From Chlamydiota bacterium (lineage in GTDB: Bacteria; Chlamydiota; Chlamydiia; Chlamydiales; SM23-39), in the NCBI GenBank assembly GCA_027459365.1, contig DAIDIM010000188.1, forward strand, positions 1 to 21,864: a DNA stretch of 21,864 bases. Direction: 5' to 3'. A program made the translations under genes and the position numbers. The notes beneath the pieces are model-generated. The model was not told where the DNA came from, did no database searches, and worked only from the letters and a program-made list of their open reading frames with translations. Below are positions 8,596 through 15,831 of the stretch, piece by piece (position 1 is the first letter of the stretch; each line of letters starts with the position of its first letter).

Positions 8596-8625
8596 AGTAT
8601 ATACTAAATGAAAGCTGAAAATCAA
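8596..8625 (-). promoter_or_regulatory. Candidate sigma-70-type promoter for clpB
   Basis: On the minus strand TTGATT (8625-8620) and TATACT (8601-8596) are separated by 18 bases, a good match to the TTGACA/TATAAT consensus used by the main chlamydial sigma factor. Transcription would start near 8589-8590, inside the right arm of the 18-bp inverted repeat, so the palindrome would overlap the start site and form the leader. The promoter overlaps the first codons of the divergent gene at 8608. This comes from motif reading only. Confidence 0.45.
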
Positions 8626-9426
8626 CGATTGAGACTTTTTTGCATACTCATTTTTGTTTTCTCTCTCTGTTGCATTGCTCAACAACGCTCTACTTTTTCA
8701 CCTGTTGTGATTGCAGCGCCCATGCTCGATGAGTGCAAGGAGGCAAGTATTCCAATTGATCAAAATTACCATTTTTTGGGCAAAGGGAGGCAATCTTTTG
8801 CATTTGTAAGTCAGGATGGAAAGACTGTGCTTAAGTTCTTTAATAAGAATTACTTCCAAATGCCATGGTACTCTTTTGCCCTTCCCAATAAAGAAGACGA
8901 GCAGAAGAAACGGAATTTACGCAAAAAATACTTTTCCGAAGGATATGCAATTGCTGAAAAATATCTTCAAGAGCAAACAGCAATACTTTATGTACATTAT
9001 GGGAAGACACAAAATCTACCAAAAGTGAAAGTCAAAGATCAAGCCAATCGAATCTTTACAATCGATTTGAATCAGGTGCCATTTGTGCTGCAACGAAAAG
9101 GAGAGCCACTTTTTTCTTCCCTACAAAAAATTTATGAACAAGAGGGGAAAGATGCTTTTATTTCGGCTATCGATCAATATTTGAACCTAGTGAATCTGCG
9201 CATCTCACTTGGCATAGCAGATGGGGATCATGATATTCAGCATAATTATGGGTTTTTAGATGGCAAACCATTTCATTTAGATCCAGGCAGATTATATTTA
9301 GCCGATTTATCAGATCAAAAAACACGTTTGCATGAATGGTGGGTTGGCACCCATCAATTGCGCAAGTGGCTAACAATTAATTATCCAGAAATCAATTTTG
9401 AGGAAAAATGGAACTCATCCAACTAG
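8608..9426 (+). CDS. Exported kinase-like hypothetical protein
   Basis: A 272-aa protein with a hydrophobic N terminus (residues 8-24) that looks like a signal peptide or single anchor. The mature part resembles a minimal kinase fold: a glycine-rich loop LGKGRQSFAF (57-66); VLKFF with a candidate ATP-binding Lys76; a hinge-like segment PFVLQRKGEPL; a catalytic-loop-like GDHDIQHNYG (Asp209, Asn213); and HLDPG (Asp225) in place of DFG, as in aminoglycoside-phosphotransferase-like kinases. It is smaller than most Ser/Thr kinases, and the substrate is unknown. No strong Shine-Dalgarno precedes the ATG. The 3' end overlaps manA by 19 bp, so the two are probably co-transcribed. It could be a pseudokinase or a different fold that only resembles these motifs. 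Confidence 0.8.
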   Translation: MKAENQRLRLFCILIFVFSLCCIAQQRSTFSPVVIAAPMLDECKEASIPIDQNYHFLGKGRQSFAFVSQDGKTVLKFFNKNYFQMPWYSFALPNKEDEQKKRNLRKKYFSEGYAIAEKYLQEQTAILYVHYGKTQNLPKVKVKDQANRIFTIDLNQVPFVLQRKGEPLFSSLQKIYEQEGKDAFISAIDQYLNLVNLRISLGIADGDHDIQHNYGFLDGKPFHLDPGRLYLADLSDQKTRLHEWWVGTHQLRKWLTINYPEINFEEKWNSSN

Positions 9427-10238
9427 TGCCTGCGTATCAAGATTATGTTTGGGGAGGGTCTCGTATTCCCCATTATTTTCAACGGAATTTACCTGCTGGA
9501 AGATACGCCGAGTCGTGGGAAGTCTCTGATCGCATTGAAGGGATGAGCCTCATTGGGAATGGTCCGAAAAAAGGGATGACGCTGAAAAGCTTTCTCAATG
9601 AGAAGAAGTTCCCCCTTCTCGTTAAGATCATCGATGCCAAAGAACATTTAAGTGTTCAAATTCATCCGAACGAAGAAGTCGCCCTCATGTTTGGAGGCGA
9701 ACCAAAGAATGAAATGTGGCTTGCACTTGAAAAAAGCTCTGTCTATGCTGGTTTAAAAGAAGGGGTTACGAAAGAAGATTTTCTAGAGGCCTTAAAGGAT
9801 GATTCAGTTGTTAGGCTATTGCGAAAGTTTTTGCTTGAAAAAGGGGAGGCCATTTTTATTCCAGCAGGTCTTGTGCATGCAATTTGTGGAGATTCGTTAT
9901 TATTGGAAGTGCAGCAGAATTCAAACACCACCTATCGTCTTTATGATTGGGGAAGAAAGGGGAGAGAGTTGCATTTAGAGAAGGGATTATCGTGCATGCT
10001 CATGGACTATCGTCCTGCGGTCATTCCAAATTCTGTTGAAACGATCGTTTCGAATAGGTTTTTTAACGTTAAAAGGTGTAGAATAAATGATTCCATTAAG
10101 ATCGATGGGAATCAAATTCTTTTCTGTATTTCAGGCATTGCAAAGGCAGGAATAGAGACGATACAAATGGGACAAACATGGATGATTCAGTCGCCGATAT
10201 TGATTCAAGGAAACACCGAATTCATAACAATTCAATAA
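9408..10238 (+). CDS. manA: Class I mannose-6-phosphate isomerase
   Basis: A 276-aa protein of the short (Bacillus-type) class I phosphomannose isomerases. It interconverts mannose-6-phosphate and fructose-6-phosphate in the cytoplasm, linking glycolysis with mannose-derived precursors. The zinc site of the cupin fold is visible: VQIHPNEE (His86), KNEMW (Glu102) and IPAGLVHAI (His157), followed by the substrate-contacting block QQNSNTTYRLYDWGRKGREL. The short C-terminal cupin-like region is present (about 215-276). The start is supported by GAGGA about five bases upstream. It begins inside the last codons of the kinase-like gene, and the next gene starts three bases after its stop. No other mannose-pathway genes are in the window. 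Confidence 0.95.
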   Translation: MELIQLVPAYQDYVWGGSRIPHYFQRNLPAGRYAESWEVSDRIEGMSLIGNGPKKGMTLKSFLNEKKFPLLVKIIDAKEHLSVQIHPNEEVALMFGGEPKNEMWLALEKSSVYAGLKEGVTKEDFLEALKDDSVVRLLRKFLLEKGEAIFIPAGLVHAICGDSLLLEVQQNSNTTYRLYDWGRKGRELHLEKGLSCMLMDYRPAVIPNSVETIVSNRFFNVKRCRINDSIKIDGNQILFCISGIAKAGIETIQMGQTWMIQSPILIQGNTEFITIQ

Positions 10239-10241
10239 TCT

Positions 10242-11096
10242 ATGCTACAAACTTCACGATTTTACGATCCTAAACCGTTGATTATAAGCTCTTTAATCTC
10301 TCAATTTCGATTTCAAAGTCGGGATATGATTCATAGAGGTAATCGCTTTTCTAAAGTCATTTGCGAATCGATTTCAGAAAAACAACCTGTGATTAGTTGT
10401 TCAGCAAAACATGTCTCTCATAATGATTTTAAAAGTCTTGTTAAAACTGCTGAAGAAGGGATGAGATTATCTACAACAACAAAAATTGGTAAAGAGCTGT
10501 TTCAAAAAGTTAAAAAATCGCACATTGTTTTTTGTAAATTAAAAAGATCTTCTGCAATAGCAGCAGCAGCTTTGGGTAATGGAAAAATTTATCTTCACGC
10601 TCCTTACTTTAAGGATCAAATACTCACAACTAATCCTCCTTATCTATTTTCAAGAATAAATATTCATGAACATGTACATCTATTACATTATTTTTCCGAT
10701 GTGATGTTAAGTACTGAAATGAAAATGGGTAGAATATATAAGGATTTTACACGAAAAGGGCAATTAGATTCAGAGAACTTCGCCCATAGTTTATATAGTG
10801 AAGCTCATGCTCATTTCGCTGAGCGATTGCATATTTATCAACTCCATAAAATGAGAATTTTTTCAAATACTGAACATAAAGAATTCTGTAGTTATATAGA
10901 TCAAGGAAAAGTGGAATTGGCTTTTGCAAGTGTCATGTATAACCTCATCAAACATCCAGATTATCCATTTGAAGTGAAAAAAATAGGAAGACTCTATCAA
11001 GATGGAGTGCAAAAAAATGCAAAAAGGAGTTTATCTCCACGCGCCCTTGAACTTGAGGCGACAAAAGAGATCATGAAACGATTTTCGGAGATATGA
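10242..11096 (+). CDS. Putative zinc metallopeptidase-like protein (HExxH)
   Basis: A 284-aa protein of no family I can name. The motif INIHEHVHLLHYF contains HExxH at residues 142-146. A second acidic/His cluster, SEAHAHFAER (186-195), follows 40 residues later, with Glu187 or Glu194 as a possible third zinc ligand, the spacing seen in gluzincin-type proteases. The segment NGKIYLHAPYF just before it would suit the edge strand that precedes the active-site helix in zincins. There is no signal peptide. The N-terminal 60 residues look disordered and polar, as in type III effectors. The ATG lies three bases after the manA stop but has no Shine-Dalgarno; Met29 is an alternative start. The catalytic call is inference from the motif. 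Confidence 0.75.
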   Translation: MLQTSRFYDPKPLIISSLISQFRFQSRDMIHRGNRFSKVICESISEKQPVISCSAKHVSHNDFKSLVKTAEEGMRLSTTTKIGKELFQKVKKSHIVFCKLKRSSAIAAAALGNGKIYLHAPYFKDQILTTNPPYLFSRINIHEHVHLLHYFSDVMLSTEMKMGRIYKDFTRKGQLDSENFAHSLYSEAHAHFAERLHIYQLHKMRIFSNTEHKEFCSYIDQGKVELAFASVMYNLIKHPDYPFEVKKIGRLYQDGVQKNAKRSLSPRALELEATKEIMKRFSEI

Positions 11097-11105
11097 AAAA
11101 GGTTT

Positions 11106-12452
11106 TTAGGTTGCGTGGGGCTGTCGCTGGAATCGGTTGCAGAGAACTTTCATGCGCCAGAAATAGAGGGGAATTGTGTTGGTCATTTGAACGATGCTGA
11201 GTGCTAACCAGAAATACTTGGGCGAGATTTGCCAATTGTTAATGACTACTCGCATTAAATAATAGTCTGTAAACCAAAAAATAATCCCAATGAGGAAATA
11301 AAACTGTGTATCTTTAAATGCGAAAATATAGCTAAGCGGTATTGCGCTAATTGTAAAATAGGCAAACCATAACCAGATCCCAAAAAATAATATTTGCACT
11401 GAATCAGGGTCAAGCGTTGAGTCAAATATCCAATTCTGCAGATATGTTGGAAAGCCGAGAAAAGGTATGGCTGTGATTACGATGATAGAGGAGACTAAGA
11501 GTAGCCCCGAACGGGCAGCAGGTAACAGTTGTGAGATTTTTTTAGATCCAATGAGTTGTGAAACAATGATGGTTTGTGCCTGATAAATTGCTTCAAAGAG
11601 AAAAGGGAAAAAGTTGGTGAGCGAGCCTCCCATCGTTAGAATTAACCCATATTCTCCACCTTTTTCAGACATGAGTCTTGCAATCATTAACCAACTGAAA
11701 TACCCAGCGATCCGATTTGCACCTCGGAAAAGACCTGGTTGAATATTTTGCCAAAATAGTCGGGGTTGAAATTTCCATTTGTGAGTGAAGTATAGATCCC
11801 GATTATTTTTTTGCAGAAAAATGATTCCAAGTACTACACAAAGGAGGAGCTGGGCAAAAAGATTACTAAGTACCCCGCCAATCAATCCTTGCGGTTGAAT
11901 CAGTGGTTCGAGGCCGAATATAAAAAAATAGCAAAGAATGATCTTGATGATTTGATCGGCCAGTGTCAGTTTCAATACAAGCCGCACTTTTCCCATTCCT
12001 AGAAAAAAACAGGAGAGGGTGGCGGTGAGTGGATAGATAAAATTAAACGCAGTAAAAAGATAAAAATAAGAGTGCGCAGCCTGCTCAATTTCGGTCCCCT
12101 TAAAATACCAATTCCCAATCAAAATATTTCCGGGGACAGTAAAGATCATGGAGAGAAAGGAAAACCAGATGAATTGCCAGACGCCGGGACCTATTTGATC
12201 CCAATCTTTTGCGCTATACCAGCGTGCAACGGAGACTTGAGCCATCATTGCGATCGCTAGAGTTGACATCTGGAATATTTGACATGCATAGGTAGCGTTG
12301 AGTGCCGCTTCCATTGCAAGGGAAGAAACTCTATCGAGAAAGAGTTTTTCCAAAAGCTGGAACAAATAATTCGAAAATGTCGTTCCAACAAGAGGGAGAA
12401 ACAGAATCCATAGGTTTCTGAACTCCCCCTTTGAGGGATAAGATTCACGCAT
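11106..12452 (-). CDS. MATE/MOP-family efflux transporter
   Basis: A 448-aa polytopic membrane protein with about twelve hydrophobic helices, the length and layout of the MATE family (NorM/DinF-like). Family-like features include the first helix with PLVGTTFSNYL, a MMAQVSVARWY segment in helix 2 and the second-half equivalent YQAQTIIVSQLIGS. MATE proteins exchange Na+ or H+ for organic cations or other small molecules; the substrate here is unknown. The ATG at 12452 has only a weak GA-rich sequence upstream. It starts six bases after the SH2-like gene stop, on the same strand, and so probably closes a three-gene operon (15808-11106). Its 3' end faces the HExxH gene with a nine-base gap. Confidence 0.92.
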   Translation of the reverse strand: MRESYPSKGEFRNLWILFLPLVGTTFSNYLFQLLEKLFLDRVSSLAMEAALNATYACQIFQMSTLAIAMMAQVSVARWYSAKDWDQIGPGVWQFIWFSFLSMIFTVPGNILIGNWYFKGTEIEQAAHSYFYLFTAFNFIYPLTATLSCFFLGMGKVRLVLKLTLADQIIKIILCYFFIFGLEPLIQPQGLIGGVLSNLFAQLLLCVVLGIIFLQKNNRDLYFTHKWKFQPRLFWQNIQPGLFRGANRIAGYFSWLMIARLMSEKGGEYGLILTMGGSLTNFFPFLFEAIYQAQTIIVSQLIGSKKISQLLPAARSGLLLVSSIIVITAIPFLGFPTYLQNWIFDSTLDPDSVQILFFGIWLWFAYFTISAIPLSYIFAFKDTQFYFLIGIIFWFTDYYLMRVVINNWQISPKYFWLALSIVQMTNTIPLYFWRMKVLCNRFQRQPHAT

Positions 12453-12458
12453 TATTTT

Positions 12459-12830
12459 CTATCGTTTAATCAATGGGATACACTGTCCTTCTTCGCAATG
12501 CATAATTAAATGTAAAACAGGATCCAACGATAGATTTTGGTATGGTCCACCTGGTTTTGTGTTTTCATAATACCACCCATCGGCCCCTATCATAACCACA
12601 AGTGCCTGATGTTTAACAGTTTGGTCTGGCAAAACAAAGGACACATAGTAGTGTTCTTCATTCTCAACAGTAGAGTGCTCCCCTTTGCGAAGAATGTATG
12701 TATAAGGAACTTGTATTTTTCTGAGCATTCTCTCAGTGTCAATACCAGTCATTAATCCATGCCAAGCTGGATGACATTCTATTCCTTCGAATATGGAAAA
12801 CTCTTGTAGTTTGTTAGATAATGCGGACAT
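12459..12830 (-). CDS. SH2-domain-like protein
   Basis: A 123-aa protein that appears to be a single SH2-like domain. Visible in order: AWHG (22-25) matching the WYHG start; helix A (31-38, TERMLRK); TYILRKGE (44-51) matching the FLVRES strand, with Arg48 at the phosphotyrosine-binding position; HYYVSFVL (60-67) with TVKHQAL (His74, the betaD4 position); DGWYYENTKPGGPYQNL (84-100); and PVLHLIMHC for helix B. The first Arg of the canonical pocket (alphaA2) is Gly29 here. SH2 domains bind phosphotyrosine in animal signalling. Bacterial examples are known in Legionella as effectors. There is a perfect AAGGAG six bases before the ATG (complement of 12837-12842). It starts two bases after the upstream gene's stop, so it is co-expressed with the peptide-binder fusion. 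No N-terminal signal peptide. Confidence 0.8.
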   Translation of the reverse strand: MSALSNKLQEFSIFEGIECHPAWHGLMTGIDTERMLRKIQVPYTYILRKGEHSTVENEEHYYVSFVLPDQTVKHQALVVMIGADGWYYENTKPGGPYQNLSLDPVLHLIMHCEEGQCIPLIKR

Positions 12831-12832
12831 AC

Positions 12833-15808
12833 TTATCTCCTTTTGAATAAATTGGGGGCAAGGCTAAAACATCCTCCTTGTCCCGGTTGTAAATTGATTT
12901 GAAAATTTTTGCGAACCATCGCTTGTTCCTGTTCATAAAATAGAGGAACCACCGGCATCCCTTTTGCTAGAATCTCTTCCGCTTTATGAAGATATGATGA
13001 TCTTTGGAATGGATTAATCTCTTCTTCACTTAAATCTAGAAGATGCTGAAAATCGGCATCTTCCCAGAGCGAAGAATTCACCCCTTCTTTGGCAAACTTG
13101 AATAAATTGAGCATCCCAATTGGGTCATTGATCGGCGTTGTCCAACCCAGTAAGCTCATCTGAAATTGCCCTTCAGCCAGTTTTGGGAAGAGCGAATTCC
13201 ATGAAAAGGACATCAGCTGGCATTCTATCCCCAAATGAAGTTCAAATTGTCGTTTAATTAAGTGGGCAGAAGATTTATAAGAGCCTGTGTGTGCAAAAGC
13301 AATTTGGACAACGATATCTTTTTTCGAAAGTCCTAACTCATTTAAACTTTCGATTAATAGCTTATTTGCCTCTTCTTTGTCATAATCGGGAAATACTTTG
13401 TGGACTCTTTCGCAATGGTGAGGGAAGAGAACGGATAAAGCAGGGGTAGATGATCGTAAGAAATCCTTTACAAGCTCAGATCGATCAATGGTTAAAGAAA
13501 GTGCCCGTCTGAACTTAGCATTATTGAAGGGAACAACACTTGTATTGAACATCAACATTGCGATGGAATTACTTGGCGAATAGACAATCTGTCCTTCTTC
13601 AGGAATTGAAAATTGTTGCCATGCCCCAAAAGGATCTCCGACCCAATCAATTTCATTTTTCATAAACGCTTGCATCGCCTGAAAAGAATCCATAGAGGTA
13701 AGGGTAATTTGATCCAACTGCGTATGCATTGCATCCCAGTAAAGTGGGTTTTTTATCAACTGATACGCTTGATTGGGCTGATTGATTTTTAATTGGAATG
13801 GACCATTACATGGATAATGAATACCGGCTTGATATGGCCACTGAGGTCTTTCCTGATCTACTAATCGATGAATAGGTGAAAAAATGGGCAATGATGCCAT
13901 CTGCAGAAAATAGGGTGTTGGTCTGACAAGATCGACTTGTAAAGTGCGATCGTCAATCACACGAATGCCAATTTGATCAGAGGATACTTTTCCCTCTTTC
14001 GCCTCTTTTGCATTTTTTATGGGATAAAAGTAGGCAGCAAAGTTCGTTTTAAAATCGGGTGATAGAATTCTTTTCCAAGAATAGGCAAAATCGTGGGCAG
14101 AGACTAAAGAGCCGTCGTTCCAAAATGAGGGACGTAGTTTAAAGATATATTGTTTTAAATCTGGAGAAATCTTGATCGATTCGGCTGCTGCATTTTCTAT
14201 TTGACCATCATGGCTGACTCTTGTTAGCCCTTCAAAAAGACATTTTAACACCTCACTTGATACGTTTTCACCACCAATGCGAGGATCTAAAGAGAACATT
14301 GAGTGACCCAGTGCAATTCTGAGAGCCTGATGGCTCTGTCTTTTTTTACACCATTCCTGCAGAGCTTTTTCAAGTGCGATGACGAACAGTTCTGTCTGAT
14401 TTGATGTGGGATGGAGAAGTGCGCAATTAAAGGAAATTTCTTCTGGAGTCTCTAAAATATTGTAGGCCCAGTCTTTTGTTGCTAATAAATAATTGCGAAC
14501 AACCGACAATATCACTTCAGTAATCGATTGATCATTACAGCGAACGAGGATAAAAATTCTCAATGCGTCCCGATAAATTTTAAAGGAGAACCCATTGGTA
14601 ATTTTTTCTGCTCGATGTTTTAAAAAGTGTGTGAATAAGGTAGATAAAATCGCAGGGTCGAGCAAGGCCTGTTTTTCGAGAGGGACAAGTGCATGGAAAA
14701 ATGTTTCGATGAGCTCAGGATCTCGGGTTGCTTCCAATGAAAGATTTTGTTTAAAGGAGAAGAGAAGCTCTTGTTGTTTGATTAAGAGACCGCCATTGTA
14801 ATCGCGAAACTCTCCAATTGCACCAAGAAGGATTTGACTCACTTTTTGCCTTGCTGCATAGAAATCCAAAGAGCCATCAGAGCGAATAAGTGACGATTCA
14901 TAAGGGAGGAGAAGTCTGAAAAGTGATGCCTCCACTTGATGCCCTTCAAGATGTCGTACAGGAATTATTCGATCTAGAATCACTGGACATCCAACAATTC
15001 TCTCTTTAAACGAAAAGCGATGGAGGGGAGAAATTTGGACTAAAGTTACATGGAAAACGATCTCTTTTCCCGAATGTTGATCGAGCGTGATGTTCACTTG
15101 CGGAAGATCATTGATTGAGGTGATCTCCTGGCTCAAAATCAAAATATTTTTATAAACTTCCTCTTGATTAAGCTTAATGAACATCGAAGGGATCAGCTTC
15201 TGAATACTATTTTTGACTTTCTCTTTAAAATTATCGGTGATGAATCTCCTTTCAGCATGGGTAAAAGGAATTCCATCTTTTTTTTCGATCTCGAAATAAC
15301 AAATACGAATATTCTCATTCTGAGATGTGTGACTGTAGTAGCTCTCTTTCACAAATTGGAGATTCGGAAAGTGTTTTTGTAAAGAGACAAGAATATTCTC
15401 TTCATCAAATAACTCACATCGATCCATCATATTAAAACCGATTAAACAGCCCATGACAGGTCTTGAAGAGAATGGAAAAATCAATTTTGTAGGTAGCCAA
15501 CGGACAAAAAGATGTCGCGAGGATGAGAAGAGGGCAGAGGTGCTTTGCAGTTTTTTTCTGATGTTATAGATTGAAAGGACCAGTCTGCTTAAATGATGTG
15601 GTTCTCGATGATCTAGATATTTCTTTTTAGCAAGCGAATAAAAAAGAACTAAATCATAGGTAATCGATTCATCAGTGAATCGGATGAAACGATCCACCCA
15701 TTTTTTTAAATTTCTGTGGGTCGCGCTAAAAGAAAGATGAAACGGAACATGAACTGTCTGATGGAGTTGGTGCTCGTCAGAGTGTGTTTCAAATTTAAGT
15801 CCTATCAT
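12833..15808 (-). CDS. Large fusion: unknown N-terminal region + OppA-like peptide-binding domain
   Basis: A 991-aa protein in two halves. Residues about 495-991 form a complete family-5 extracellular solute-binding domain (OppA/DppA type): LRIALGHSMFSLDPRIGGEN, SSEVLKCLFEGLTRV, YIFKLRPSFWNDG, AHDFAYSWKRIL, NGPFQL, LMFNTSVVPFNNAKFRRALS and the C-terminal MPVVPLFYEQ. Such domains normally carry their own signal peptide; none is present here, either at residue 1 or before the domain. Residues 1-490 match no family I recognise. They include a Lys/Arg/His-rich first 100 residues and a long alpha/beta region. E. coli SgrR, a cytoplasmic regulator with a solute-binding domain, is the nearest precedent for such architecture, but no HTH is evident. 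The ATG at 15808 has a weak Shine-Dalgarno. It starts 23 bp from the divergent permease gene. Confidence 0.88.
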   Translation of the reverse strand: MIGLKFETHSDEHQLHQTVHVPFHLSFSATHRNLKKWVDRFIRFTDESITYDLVLFYSLAKKKYLDHREPHHLSRLVLSIYNIRKKLQSTSALFSSSRHLFVRWLPTKLIFPFSSRPVMGCLIGFNMMDRCELFDEENILVSLQKHFPNLQFVKESYYSHTSQNENIRICYFEIEKKDGIPFTHAERRFITDNFKEKVKNSIQKLIPSMFIKLNQEEVYKNILILSQEITSINDLPQVNITLDQHSGKEIVFHVTLVQISPLHRFSFKERIVGCPVILDRIIPVRHLEGHQVEASLFRLLLPYESSLIRSDGSLDFYAARQKVSQILLGAIGEFRDYNGGLLIKQQELLFSFKQNLSLEATRDPELIETFFHALVPLEKQALLDPAILSTLFTHFLKHRAEKITNGFSFKIYRDALRIFILVRCNDQSITEVILSVVRNYLLATKDWAYNILETPEEISFNCALLHPTSNQTELFVIALEKALQEWCKKRQSHQALRIALGHSMFSLDPRIGGENVSSEVLKCLFEGLTRVSHDGQIENAAAESIKISPDLKQYIFKLRPSFWNDGSLVSAHDFAYSWKRILSPDFKTNFAAYFYPIKNAKEAKEGKVSSDQIGIRVIDDRTLQVDLVRPTPYFLQMASLPIFSPIHRLVDQERPQWPYQAGIHYPCNGPFQLKINQPNQAYQLIKNPLYWDAMHTQLDQITLTSMDSFQAMQAFMKNEIDWVGDPFGAWQQFSIPEEGQIVYSPSNSIAMLMFNTSVVPFNNAKFRRALSLTIDRSELVKDFLRSSTPALSVLFPHHCERVHKVFPDYDKEEANKLLIESLNELGLSKKDIVVQIAFAHTGSYKSSAHLIKRQFELHLGIECQLMSFSWNSLFPKLAEGQFQMSLLGWTTPINDPIGMLNLFKFAKEGVNSSLWEDADFQHLLDLSEEEINPFQRSSYLHKAEEILAKGMPVVPLFYEQEQAMVRKNFQINLQPGQGGCFSLAPNLFKRR

Positions 15809-15831
15809 TCTACATCATCACTTGCAGGTTC

